A stretch of DNA of 64,000 nt from Schlesneria paludicola DSM 18645 (GTDB lineage Bacteria > Planctomycetota > Planctomycetia > Planctomycetales > Planctomycetaceae). The DNA lies in contig NZ_JH636437.1 of the NCBI RefSeq assembly GCF_000255655.1, positions 62,353 through 126,352 of the forward strand. Direction: 5' to 3'. The position numbers and the translations under genes were made by a program. Position 1 is the first letter of the stretch. Every line of letters begins with the position of its first letter. Below the pieces are notes generated by a model. The model was not told the origin of the DNA, did not search any database, and saw nothing but the letters and a program-made list of their open reading frames with translations. This document shows positions 29,048 through 38,517 of this stretch, piece by piece.

Positions 29048-29497
29048 TTGGCTCGTCGATCGTGGCGGTCTCGACTCAATCCGTTTGCCTGGATTCAACG
29101 CTGGTTTACGATCGGCGCCGTCTTCTGGCTGATCGGCACCACAACGCTGCTCGCATTGGCATTTGTGCGCGACGGGGCGAAGGTCTCGGCAATCTTTGCG
29201 ATCTATCTTCTCTTGACGGTGAGCTGCAGTCTGATTGCATTCGTGCTGTATGGCATCGACAAGCGTCGCGCGATCAAGAATCAGCCCAGAATCCCGGAAC
29301 GAACGCTGCATATCCTGAGTCTGCTGGGCGGCTGGCCGGGAGCCCACCTGGCAACACGTCTCTTTCGTCACAAAACGCTAAAAATCAGTTTCCGTCTCGT
29401 TTTCTGGATGACAGTTGCGATCCATTTAATCATTATTGCCTATGGTATCTGGTCAGGATGGCCCATCACGGCCGTTCGTACTTTGATCGGTATTTAG
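29048..29497 (+). CDS. DUF1294 membrane protein
   Basis: 149 residues from TTG 29048, chosen because AAGGAAAA stands eight bases upstream and no ATG suits. Three hydrophobic segments (about 22-42, 48-68 and 115-138) surround the family core YGIDKRRAI...RIPERTLHILSLLGG and FRHKTLKISFR. This is DUF1294, a small inner-membrane protein, in some bacteria fused to a cold-shock domain. Its function is unknown. It follows the metallopeptidase gene by 75 bp on the same strand and may be co-transcribed. Confidence 0.85.
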   Translation: MARRSWRSRLNPFAWIQRWFTIGAVFWLIGTTTLLALAFVRDGAKVSAIFAIYLLLTVSCSLIAFVLYGIDKRRAIKNQPRIPERTLHILSLLGGWPGAHLATRLFRHKTLKISFRLVFWMTVAIHLIIIAYGIWSGWPITAVRTLIGI

Positions 29498-29751
29498 CGA
29501 CCTGTGGAAGTACGAGAGACAGCCACCTTGGCATTCGCGATGTCATGGCGTTTTCGAATCGAGTTCAACGGACATTTCGTCTCTTGATGGTCTCCTGAAA
29601 ATGGAACTTGCACAATTGGCGAAATCGCGATGATGAACATTGCCGCAAGTTGCTCGTCACCCAGACTTCAAAAACGCTACGACACTTCAACGCGTCTCTC
29701 TCTCAACTGAGATTCCGCGACGTTCCGTCACACAACGGTTCGAGGACCGCG

Positions 29752-30861
29752 ATGCTGATTGAATTCCAGTGCCGCTGTGGACATGAATTTCGGACCAAAC
29801 CCGAAAATGCGGGGCGGTCGATCGTCTGCCCAAATTGTCTGGCCCACAACGTGGTCCCTGACGCTTCGGCAACCTGTGTCGAGCTGCCAAGTCACGATGA
29901 ACAGCGGTCGCTCGCGCCGCTGGTCCGCCGCGCCAATGAGACCGATCAGGCCGAACAAACTGGATCGGACACCCCACACCGTCAACTTGATCACGCTGCG
30001 AAGAATCGACGATTGCCACCAATTCCGCAGGCGTCGTCACGTTCGAAGCGACATAACAACACTTCGGCCCCTGACGATGCCGATTCCCGCGGTCCCTCTG
30101 ACAATTTCGAGCAGCTCGATGAGTGGACATCACCGCGGCGACGCAGACGCAAAGCGGACGACGACGGCGAATCACCTGCGGGAAAGCGAGGCAAACGTCC
30201 GTCAAGCAAGACGAAACGAGAAGGCGGCTCGAACGTATTCCTTGTTATCGGTGGAACAGTCACGGCACTCGTTCTGATCGGCAGTTTGGCATTCTTCGCC
30301 GTTCCGATCTTGGCCAAGGCACTCAAAGATGGAGGGAAAGTTCAGACACCGCAGGAATTCGAAAAGTACGAGGACAACGACTTCCATTTTCGCTGTGAGA
30401 TTCCCAAGGGGTGGGACGTCGAAGGCCGCGGCGGTTCGGGGAATGTCCCTCCTTCCGTTCGCATCGAACAAGGACGCGTGAAAATTGTCTATCGCTCAAG
30501 TCAATCCGGCGCCGCAATCCAGGACATGGCCCAGGCCCAAGCGAACATGGTGGGCGGAGACGTGTCAGACGAACTGCAACCGGTCTCTCGCGTCCATGAC
30601 TATCAGGGTGAAAAATTCAGCAGCGACCTGACCAACTACAAAGAAATTGGCGAGGCCGAGAAGATTGAAACCGGCTGGGGAGAAGGGCGATTGTCCACCT
30701 TCACCGCATCATCGGGACTTAATGGCACCATTTACGGCTATCGCGTGACGCTGCTGACGTCGCAGTTCCAGTGGAACGTCGTCTGCCAGTGTCCCACCAG
30801 ACGCGAGTTCCTGGCGTATCAACCCACCTTCCGCCGCATCATCACCAGCACGGGACGATAG
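29752..30861 (+). CDS. Zinc-ribbon, single-span membrane protein
   Basis: 369 residues from ATG 29752, which has GAGGA seven bases upstream; the frame is open to 29608. It begins MLIEFQCRCGHEFRTKPENA, then GRSIVCPNC: two CxC/CxxC knuckles form a zinc ribbon. A long disordered polar linker rich in Arg, Asp and Ser follows, then one transmembrane helix (about 175-200, VFLVIGGTVTALVLIGSLAF) and an extracytoplasmic domain of about 160 residues. This zinc-ribbon/linker/helix layout is frequent in planctomycetes, with no known function. The outer domain looks compact, but I do not recognise it. Confidence 0.65.
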   Translation: MLIEFQCRCGHEFRTKPENAGRSIVCPNCLAHNVVPDASATCVELPSHDEQRSLAPLVRRANETDQAEQTGSDTPHRQLDHAAKNRRLPPIPQASSRSKRHNNTSAPDDADSRGPSDNFEQLDEWTSPRRRRRKADDDGESPAGKRGKRPSSKTKREGGSNVFLVIGGTVTALVLIGSLAFFAVPILAKALKDGGKVQTPQEFEKYEDNDFHFRCEIPKGWDVEGRGGSGNVPPSVRIEQGRVKIVYRSSQSGAAIQDMAQAQANMVGGDVSDELQPVSRVHDYQGEKFSSDLTNYKEIGEAEKIETGWGEGRLSTFTASSGLNGTIYGYRVTLLTSQFQWNVVCQCPTRREFLAYQPTFRRIITSTGR

Positions 30862-31091
30862 CTCGCGACCCGCGTTCGCCCGATCGAACCGATTGCCATG
30901 AGCAACCGCGCACCGAAACCGCGTCGTCACCGCGGATCCACCCAAACGTTCACCCAGAAACCGGCCATTCAATTTTCGCAGAAATTTCCGTTCGATGTTG
31001 CGCGGCCACTGGGGGACATTGCCGCCGCAAGTTATGCTGATGTCTGCTGGAAATCCCGCCCCGATGTGAATCCCTCTGTCGTAGACCACTG

Positions 31092-33206
31092 ATGACCTGG
31101 CTGTTCTCGCTTTATTGGCTCGGTGCATTCGCCGTTGCAGGTCCCATCCTGTTCCATATGTGGCGACGCACCCCGCGCGGCGAACGTCCCTTTTCGACGT
31201 TGATGTTCCTTGCACCGTCACCGCCACGGTTGACCAGTCGCAGTCGAATCGAACATTGGTTGCTGCTTCTCCTTCGCACTGCGGCGTTGGCGCTGCTGGC
31301 ATTCGCCTTCACGCGTCCCCTCTGGCGGGCTCCCATCGCACAGCCCGACGAAGCGTCGACCGAACAGTTATTGGCCGTGCTGGTCGACACAAGTGCCAGC
31401 ATGCGCCGCGAAAACATCTGGCAAAATCTCATTCAGGAACTCGACGAACGCCTATCCCAGCTACCACCGCAAACACTGGTCGGACTCTACCGATTTGACC
31501 GGCATCTTGTCCCTGTTGCAGACTTCCATGAACTCAAGTCACTAGAACCCACCGCACGACGCGATCTCATCCGAATTCGGTTAAGAGAACTGGCTCCCAC
31601 CTGGGAAAATACCCGGCTTGGCGAAGCCCTCGTCCGCACTGCAACCACCTTGCAAGAGGCTCAAACCGAACGTGCTAAGCCCGCATCCCAGCGGATCTGG
31701 TTGGCGAGTGACCTGCAAAGCGGTGCCGAGACCGTTGCGCTCCAAGGCTATGAATGGCCCGACGATTTGCCTGTCGAAGTGATCCTGGCACAAGCGGCAT
31801 CTCCCTCGAATGCCGGGCTGCAGGTGGTCGAACGGAACCTTGAAGCCGCCGAAGACGTCGTGCGCGTGCGGGTTACCAATTCCAGTGACTCACTGAAAGA
31901 ACAGTTAACCCTGAAATGGGACGCACCAGGTTCGGGCGAAGTTTCCGTGTACGTCCCCCCCGGCCAAAGTCGCACATTGCTGCCGCCCGCGCGCCCCACA
32001 GGTGTCCTCGCCGAGAAACTCCTCTTGCAAGGGGATGACAACGATTTCGATAACCGCGTCTACATCACCGACACCCCACTCGAAAAGCGACTGGTCGTTT
32101 ACTGCGGCCCGGAAACACAGAACGACACCGACGGTGCCCGGTTCTACCTTGAACAAGTTTTTTCGGCGTCGCAGCGATACCAGATCGACGTGCAGGCGGC
32201 CTCTGATGTCAATACGGCAGCGGCAGACTCACAACCCTCGCTGATTGTGCTGGTTCAGCCTGACGCCAAGACTCAGCCGCTCATTCAACGGCATCTCGAA
32301 AGCGGGGGCATGGTGATTGTCGCTGCCCCGAATCCTGATGCAACGCTGACCAGTCTGGCGCTCTGCGGACGTCGCGATCTGGAAGTGACCGAGGCGAACG
32401 TATCGCGATACGCGATGATGGGGGACATTGACTTCAATCATTCGATCTTTGCCCCGTTTGCTGAATCGCAATTCAGTGATTTCACGGGCATCCGATTTTG
32501 GAAGCACCGCACGATCGCTGGTTTGCGACCTGCGATCGGCGAGAACTCTCCGAAAACAGGCGAGGCCAGTAGCCCCCCCGATCAGATCCTGGCGCGTTTC
32601 GATGATGACCAGCCCGCCGTCATCGAATTTCCGTTCTCCAAAGGACGCGTCGTGATTTTCACCGCGGGATGGCAACCCGCCGACAGTCAGTTTGCGCGTT
32701 CGTCAAAATTTCCCATGCTGATGTTTCGATTACTCGAGCAATCGACAGGCGTCGCTCGGCAACAGGGCAATCAATTTGTCGGCGATTCGATCGCCTGGCC
32801 CACGGCGTCGACAATGGAATCCAGCGCGACCGGCAGTGCCCACTTGCCTAGTGGCATGGAATTGACTTCCATGCCACTCAGTCAGCCATTCGCACAAACG
32901 GAGATGCCTGGCCTGTACGCGTTGAGTGTCCCGGGACGAACCGAACAGATCGCCGTGAACCTGGCCGCAGACGAAAGCCGTACCGCACCGCTGACCATCG
33001 AACAACTCGAAAGCTTCGGACTAAAATTGAAGTCGCGAGAAAAGCCGATCGATCCGCAACTAGTGCGTGACCGTCAACGACAACTCCAACTGGTTGAACT
33101 CGAACAATCTCAAAAACTTTGGCAGGCCATCCTGGTGGCCGTTGTACTGGTCCTGCTCGCCGAAACATTCCTCGGTCGTCAGCTCGTCTCGAAGGAACCC
33201 GCATGA
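31092..33206 (+). CDS. BatA-like VWA membrane protein
   Basis: A protein of 704 residues. The N-terminal BatA-type double-transmembrane domain (about 1-85) begins MTWLFSLYWLGAFAVAGPIL and contains a W-R-R-T-P-R basic segment. It is followed by a von Willebrand factor A domain whose metal-ion-dependent adhesion site is DTSASM (about residue 97). A long region follows, including a glutamine-amidotransferase-like part (LIVLVQPDAKTQPLI) and a last helix at about 677-697. Related proteins belong to MoxR/Bat operons, but no MoxR ATPase is here. The stop codon overlaps the start of the ceramidase-like gene (ATGA). Confidence 0.82.
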   Translation: MTWLFSLYWLGAFAVAGPILFHMWRRTPRGERPFSTLMFLAPSPPRLTSRSRIEHWLLLLLRTAALALLAFAFTRPLWRAPIAQPDEASTEQLLAVLVDTSASMRRENIWQNLIQELDERLSQLPPQTLVGLYRFDRHLVPVADFHELKSLEPTARRDLIRIRLRELAPTWENTRLGEALVRTATTLQEAQTERAKPASQRIWLASDLQSGAETVALQGYEWPDDLPVEVILAQAASPSNAGLQVVERNLEAAEDVVRVRVTNSSDSLKEQLTLKWDAPGSGEVSVYVPPGQSRTLLPPARPTGVLAEKLLLQGDDNDFDNRVYITDTPLEKRLVVYCGPETQNDTDGARFYLEQVFSASQRYQIDVQAASDVNTAAADSQPSLIVLVQPDAKTQPLIQRHLESGGMVIVAAPNPDATLTSLALCGRRDLEVTEANVSRYAMMGDIDFNHSIFAPFAESQFSDFTGIRFWKHRTIAGLRPAIGENSPKTGEASSPPDQILARFDDDQPAVIEFPFSKGRVVIFTAGWQPADSQFARSSKFPMLMFRLLEQSTGVARQQGNQFVGDSIAWPTASTMESSATGSAHLPSGMELTSMPLSQPFAQTEMPGLYALSVPGRTEQIAVNLAADESRTAPLTIEQLESFGLKLKSREKPIDPQLVRDRQRQLQLVELEQSQKLWQAILVAVVLVLLAETFLGRQLVSKEPA

Positions 33207-34771
33207 CTCGTTTGTCCGCACAATCGACGCAGACTCTGTCGCGCATGATTCCTGGTGTCGCGACCTTGCTCATCCTCGCGACGATCGCATCGCCTCGAAT
33301 GACGCACGCAGCAGATAATCCGGGCTCGCTCATGGCAGGGGCCGCCAAAGTCGATATCACCAACGACGACGCAGGACCGGCAAACGACCGTCTCTATGCC
33401 AAAGCATTGGTCCTGCAAAACGGTGCTGACAAGGCCGTGATCATTACCGTCGATGCGGTCGCGATCGGTGAAATCGGTCCGATCAAGAACAGCTATCTGG
33501 GCAACGTCCGTACGGGGATTGAGAACGAACTTCAGATCAAGCCCACCTCCGTGATGATCAACGCCAGCCACTGCCATGGAATCGTTTGCAGTGACGTTGA
33601 TGTTCGTACGATTCAGGCCGTCAAACAGGCCGCCAAAAATTTGGTTCCTGTCAAAGTTGGATCGGGCCGTGGTCACGAAAATCGGATCATGGAAAATCGT
33701 CGCTTCAAATTGAAAAATGGACGCGAGGTCGATGCGCGGCACGCCTATTCGATGCCACTGGACGAGGATGTCGCTGAGGTCGGTCCAGTTGATCCCGAAA
33801 TCGGGATCTTACGCCTGGACCGAATCGACGATGGCCCCCAACAGGGACAGACTGTCGCCGTCGTCTACAACTTCGCCTGCCATCCCATCCAAGGCGTTCC
33901 CAGCGGCCACAACACCGCCGACCTGACAGGATTCGCTTCGCAGGTCATTGAAGACAACCTGAGTGAGGGTGCCGTCGCATTGTTTGTTCAAGGCTGCGGC
34001 GGGGACATCAATCCCGTGATGTACAAGGACGTCGAACATCCAAGAAACGCCGAGCCGCTGGGCCAGATGCTGGGACTGAGTACCTTGAAAGGGCTGAAAA
34101 AGATTCAGTGCAATTCGGACGCGCGATTGAAGGTTCTCAATGAAACAATCACCTTACCGCGTGCAGACGTCGCAGAGCGGATCGCGGCCATGGAAGCCGA
34201 GCAACAGCGTCTGCTGCTGTCACTCAAGGGAACCAGCCTGAACCTGAAAACGTTCCTGCCGCTGGTCGTCAAATACAACTTGGCGACCGAGTTCCCCTCA
34301 TACTATTCGCATCGATACCTGCATGAGGAAAAGCTGGGTCGAAACGATTTTCGTCAGATGGACGCCGACAATCGCCGGAACATGAAACAGTACATCGAGA
34401 ACATCATCACGATGGAATCACTCACTCGGCTGCAAACCAACCTCGCGCTGCTTCGCAAGCACCAGGCTGAAAACGTTGCTGCTGGGCAGCGAACGATCAA
34501 CGTGGAAGTCGTGGGTCTGCGGATCGGCGAATTCACGTTGATCACGTTCCCTGGCGAATTGACCGTTCGCATCGGTTTAAACATCAAACAAAAGTCACCA
34601 CACCCCAATACGTTCGTCGCGGGTTACACCAATGGCTACATCTACTACGCCCCCACTTCGGAACAACTTCTGAACGTCGGCGGTGCCCAGGAAGACAGCG
34701 ACTGCATCCTCGCCCCCGAATGGCAAGCCTTATTTGAAGCGAAAGCGGCGGACCTGTTGAAGCGACTCTAA
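33203..34771 (+). CDS. Secreted neutral/alkaline ceramidase-like protein
   Basis: 522 residues from ATG 33203, which overlaps the preceding stop (ATGA). A signal peptide ends near MTHAADN (about 35). The mature protein starts SLMAGAAKVDITNDDAGPAN, a typical N-terminus of the ceramidase superfamily. Metal-ligand segments are MINASHCHG (about 120), YNFACHPIQG (about 230) and FVQGCGGDINPV (about 265). The C-terminal GEFTLITFPGELTVRIG matches the family. In planctomycetes many paralogues carry this domain and their substrates (ceramides or other lipids and amides) are not established. Translational coupling to the VWA gene suggests a joint role at the envelope. Confidence 0.8.
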   Translation: MTRLSAQSTQTLSRMIPGVATLLILATIASPRMTHAADNPGSLMAGAAKVDITNDDAGPANDRLYAKALVLQNGADKAVIITVDAVAIGEIGPIKNSYLGNVRTGIENELQIKPTSVMINASHCHGIVCSDVDVRTIQAVKQAAKNLVPVKVGSGRGHENRIMENRRFKLKNGREVDARHAYSMPLDEDVAEVGPVDPEIGILRLDRIDDGPQQGQTVAVVYNFACHPIQGVPSGHNTADLTGFASQVIEDNLSEGAVALFVQGCGGDINPVMYKDVEHPRNAEPLGQMLGLSTLKGLKKIQCNSDARLKVLNETITLPRADVAERIAAMEAEQQRLLLSLKGTSLNLKTFLPLVVKYNLATEFPSYYSHRYLHEEKLGRNDFRQMDADNRRNMKQYIENIITMESLTRLQTNLALLRKHQAENVAAGQRTINVEVVGLRIGEFTLITFPGELTVRIGLNIKQKSPHPNTFVAGYTNGYIYYAPTSEQLLNVGGAQEDSDCILAPEWQALFEAKAADLLKRL

Positions 34772-34930
34772 GACCGCAATCGTGCGTTGGTCGATCATTG
34801 AAGTCGGCTTCAAGGACGACTGTAAGGCGAAGACGTCTTGGCTCGCCTGGAGTCGTGTATTGGGAAGAGCAGTCATGACAGTTGCTCGAATCAGCAAAAG
34901 ATTGAATCGCGTCCCGACTTGTTGGCCAGT

Positions 34931-36172
34931 TTAATAGTGCGTCCATTGAAGCCAGCCAACACCGAGGAGTGTCGTGATGATCGTCACCGGAATGCCGACT
35001 TTCAGGTATTCCTGAAAGCTGACGTTGAACCCCGCTCGGCGGGCATTCTCGACGACGATCAGATTGGCAACCGAACCCAGGACGGTCAGATTCCCGGCAA
35101 ACGTGCTGGACATCGCCAGTGCTAGCCAGGCTTGCTCGGGATTGGTTGTTGCGGGCACGATTGGTTTGAACAGCAACACGGCCGGGACATTCGAAACCAG
35201 ATTCGATAACACGACAGACAGCCCGCTGACCGCAATCACTGGCGACGTTGTCACGAACGTCCAGTCCTCAATCGCCCAACCACGGACGACGTGTGTGTTG
35301 AACACATCAACGATAATAAACAGCCCGGCGAACATCAGCAGCAGTGGCCAGTCGACGCGGCGATAGACATGCGAAGGATCGATCGTGCTGAGCATCATGA
35401 TCGCGGCGGCAACAAGTGCCACGACGGCGATTGGAGATCCTAGAAAGAACAACGCGACGACGCCGATTGTCACGATGCTGCCTTTCATCAACAGCACACG
35501 ATCGATCGGCTTGGCTTCGGCAGGATCATCAGCCACTTCGACTCGTCCCGCCGACGAGAGCGACCGACGATAGACGCATGCCACGATCAGAAAGTTGACT
35601 ACGAGCCCCAGGATCGCAATCGGTGCCAAACGTCCCACGAAGCGCAAATAGCTGATCTCAGAAAGTGATCCAATAATCATGTTTTGCGGATTGCCCGTGA
35701 TCGTCGCGACCGAGCCGACGTTCGAGGCCGTCGCCAATCCGATCAAATGCGGCATCATCGGTTGTTTCGTGCGACGACAGAGATCCAGGATTAACGGCGT
35801 GAGTGCCACACAAACCACGTCGTTGACGAGAAACGCCGAGAAGACGCCGGATACCGACATCGTCATCGCGAGCAGACCAAACGCACCGAGCCGCAACTGA
35901 AGAATCCGATCGGTCGCCACCTGAAAGAATCCGCCGATTTGAAGGTATGCAACCAAGACCATCATGCCAAATAGCAAGGCAATCGTTTCAAAGTCGATCG
36001 CTTCTGCCGCCGCCTTGAGATCAATCAATCCGACCGCCAGCATGATAACCGCACCGATCAGTGCGATCCCCGCGCGATCGACGCGAAGGCGGGGAATCTT
36101 GCCAATGGCGAGCGCGATGTAAGTCAGGCCGAAAATCACCGAAGTCAGACGAACTGCAGTGATCGTGTCCAT
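34931..36172 (-). CDS. ArsB/NhaD/SLC13-family anion or sodium transporter
   Basis: A protein of 413 residues with about eleven transmembrane helices. Family signatures are the repeated N-D/P-x-N elements: VNDVVCVALTPLILDL and the twofold-related TASNVGSVATITGNPQNMII. The second half repeats the pattern with VLSNLVSNVPAVLL and TFAGNLTVLGSVANLI. This is the ion-transporter superfamily that includes arsenite efflux pumps, Na+/H+ antiporters and dicarboxylate/sulfate carriers. No arsenic genes are nearby, so the substrate is open. Monocistronic. Confidence 0.85.
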   Translation of the reverse strand: MDTITAVRLTSVIFGLTYIALAIGKIPRLRVDRAGIALIGAVIMLAVGLIDLKAAAEAIDFETIALLFGMMVLVAYLQIGGFFQVATDRILQLRLGAFGLLAMTMSVSGVFSAFLVNDVVCVALTPLILDLCRRTKQPMMPHLIGLATASNVGSVATITGNPQNMIIGSLSEISYLRFVGRLAPIAILGLVVNFLIVACVYRRSLSSAGRVEVADDPAEAKPIDRVLLMKGSIVTIGVVALFFLGSPIAVVALVAAAIMMLSTIDPSHVYRRVDWPLLLMFAGLFIIVDVFNTHVVRGWAIEDWTFVTTSPVIAVSGLSVVLSNLVSNVPAVLLFKPIVPATTNPEQAWLALAMSSTFAGNLTVLGSVANLIVVENARRAGFNVSFQEYLKVGIPVTIITTLLGVGWLQWTHY

Positions 36173-36678
36173 TTGGATTCAGTACTCCCGTCATTTCGAT
36201 TGAAACAAATCGTCCGTCAACTTCGATGTCATCTTCGCGATTGGAGATTAAGCATTACTAAAGATGATTGATCCTCGTTCCCAAGATTCCACTTGACGGC
36301 GGTTCACGCCCCGAAGTGGCAAGAGCGTCGCAGGTCGTATTCCCGCTCAGCAGGGACCGAGATCGCAAGAGGCATTTCCAAAGCGCGCACTTTGGAACGA
36401 GGGAAAGTGTGCACCTTCCAAACCTCCAAAGTCGCGACAATGCGGCCATCTTTCGATGGCGATTTGTAGTGGCGAAGTCGCCATTCTGACAATGAACAAT
36501 CAGATCTGGTACGGTAGTTCAGAACTTCTGTGTTCTCCGTCGTCTCGGATGCCCTTGCCGCAATTGTGGCCTTGCGTTCATCGGCTGAACGGGTCGAAAT
36601 CGAAACGAAATCAGGCGTTTTAAAGTTGGATACCACGGTTCGTCGCGCATCCGTGACGTTCGAAAAAAAAGGACTGGC
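36173..36678. other. Intergenic region with a dispersed repeat copy
   Basis: No gene is supported. An inverted pair, CCTCGTTCCCAAG at about 36271-36283 and CTTTGGAACGAGGG at about 36391-36405, is the widest copy of the second repeat family, with about 107 bases between the arms. The rest shows no motif apart from an A-run before the EamA gene's ribosome binding site. Confidence 0.45.
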
Positions 36679-37104
36679 ATGCCGCGAAGCTGGCTGGTAT
36701 TTGCATTGGGATCAGCGTTCTTCGCGGGATTGACGGCTATTTTTGGCAAAGTGGGTGTGGCCCAGATCAATTCGAATCTGGCGACACTGATCCGGACCGT
36801 CGTCATTTTTGTCGTTACCGCCGCACTCGTCGCTTACCGCAACGAGTGGGAGCCGTTGAACAAGTTGTCCGGACGAGCCGTGTTGTTCTTATGCCTGTCC
36901 GGGATCGCAACGGGCCTGTCATGGCTGTGCTACTACCGCGCCTTACAACTGGGAACCGCTTCTGAAGTAGCACCCGTCGACAAGCTCAGCCTGGCATTCG
37001 TCATTCTGCTCGCATGGCTGTTTCTGGGTGAGCCGATGACGTGGCGCGTCGCGCTGGGAGGGACTCTCGTCGTGGCCGGTGCGTTGACTCTGGCCACGAA
37101 ATAG
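36679..37104 (+). CDS. Half-size EamA/DMT-superfamily transporter
   Basis: A protein of 141 residues with five predicted helices, one EamA domain rather than the two of ordinary DMT carriers. It begins MPRSWLVFALGSAFFAGLTA, continues LIRTVVIFVVTAALVA, and ends with the diagnostic PVDKLSLAFVILLAWLFLGE and LVVAGALTLAT. AAGGA lies six bases before ATG 36679. Single-domain members are thought to pair as dimers. The substrate is unknown. Confidence 0.85.
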   Translation: MPRSWLVFALGSAFFAGLTAIFGKVGVAQINSNLATLIRTVVIFVVTAALVAYRNEWEPLNKLSGRAVLFLCLSGIATGLSWLCYYRALQLGTASEVAPVDKLSLAFVILLAWLFLGEPMTWRVALGGTLVVAGALTLATK

Positions 37105-37229
37105 GCCAAGAACAATCCATGGGGATTCCATTGCGAAACCGGCGTCTCCTCGGCCCGCGTCAAAGCTTCGCAAGTCCCATGGTCGTGCGGCCAACATGCT
37201 GGGGAATTCGCCTCTCGTCTCCGCCACTG

Positions 37230-38264
37230 TTACTCGATCGGTTCGACGATCAGGCGTCGAATGGCTCGGTATTCTTTTTTGAAGGTGAGACCTGTTTGCG
37301 CAGTGAGGTTCTTCAGAACCAGTTCGGGATTGCGATTGTCTAACGGATTTCCTCGTTTGTCTTGCATGTCATTCAGGTGCCAAACGACATCTTCTGAAGG
37401 ACGTTCTTCCACTTCATCGATCAAAGGAACTTCGATCCAGCGACCAACCCATCCCAAAAGTTCTTTGAGATCACCCGCACCGCCGCCGCCTAAATCGGTG
37501 GGCCCCAACTTTTCCCCATAGATTTCAATCCGGTCAGACTTCGATTTCTTTTGAGTTTTCTGATCTGTCTCTGCGTCTTCGAGATCGACCGCCGTGAACT
37601 GGTACTTTCCCCGTGCAACATAAACTGTCCGCACGCGTTTCGCGAATGCCAGCCGCACAGGCAATTCCAATTGCCTCTGAAGAATTGCTTCGAGCTCCTT
37701 GAGGACTTGTTCCTCGCTGGCCTCGGGCCGGATGACCCAATCTCCAGGTATCGGTTTGTTGATGACGTCCTCGGGACCCTCGATATCCTGCTTCTTGATC
37801 TTTAGAGCACTGTCGAGAATGCCGACGAGGTTGTACGGCTCCCCGAATGTCATTCCCCAGCCCTTCAGACGCTTTCCGTCCCAAAAGAATGTCATGGCAT
37901 TAGGAGGTCTTTGGATTGCTTTTGCCTGCCCTGGATGTCCGACTTTGTAGTACGTCGCACGCAGTTCCGGAAACGGTGGAACGACTCGGGCGATGACTTG
38001 GTTCTCGTCCAGGCGGTATCCATGCTTCTCAACGAGTTCCTCCAAAATGGACGCAGAAGAATCCCGTATCTCGCGAAGCCGATTTGTACTGCTTTTCTTT
38101 GCCGGATCGGCAGGCGGATTCTTCTCGTCCCTCCCTTTCTCCTCGGGAACTGATGTCGATGCGGCATCTGGTTCGGCCGCAGGAGTGATCTGCGACGAGA
38201 GAAAACACGCGGCCAGGGACAGTCCGAATAGAACTCTGCGAATCGAAAGATTGATCCGGATCAT
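37230..38264 (-). CDS. Exported protein of unknown function, DUF3738-like tail
   Basis: 344 residues from ATG 38264, with AAGGA eight bases upstream; the frame continues to 38303. A signal peptide (VLFGLSLAACFLSSQITPAA, about 10-30) is followed by a charged linker and a folded region. Its end, PELVLKNLTAQTGLTFKKEY followed by RAIRRLIVEPIE, resembles the C-terminus of the TIGR03435/DUF3738 proteins common in Acidobacteria and Planctomycetes. The middle has a Gly-rich stretch, LGGGGAGDLKELLGW. No enzymatic motif is visible. Confidence 0.6.
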   Translation of the reverse strand: MIRINLSIRRVLFGLSLAACFLSSQITPAAEPDAASTSVPEEKGRDEKNPPADPAKKSSTNRLREIRDSSASILEELVEKHGYRLDENQVIARVVPPFPELRATYYKVGHPGQAKAIQRPPNAMTFFWDGKRLKGWGMTFGEPYNLVGILDSALKIKKQDIEGPEDVINKPIPGDWVIRPEASEEQVLKELEAILQRQLELPVRLAFAKRVRTVYVARGKYQFTAVDLEDAETDQKTQKKSKSDRIEIYGEKLGPTDLGGGGAGDLKELLGWVGRWIEVPLIDEVEERPSEDVVWHLNDMQDKRGNPLDNRNPELVLKNLTAQTGLTFKKEYRAIRRLIVEPIE

Positions 38265-38517
38265 GACAATCGTCCTTAGAGATCGACATTGCCTGCCTTG
38301 CAATCAAGAAGCTCTGCGTCCCGATGATACAACGGGAAACACACGTTGCAACGACTGGCCGATTCACAGCAATGAGTATCCTGACCGCGGGCCATGTTAC
38401 ATTATCTTCCCACCAAAGAATTGAAACCAGATGTGTCCAATCGGAAACAAGCGCCATAGGCAATATACTTGAGAAAGCAGCATCTCAGATCCTCATTGTT
38501 CAACTCGGATCACCACT

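Noticed and set aside
30709-31302. 197-codon open frame on the minus strand
   Set aside because: Overlaps two plausible plus-strand genes and has no motif.
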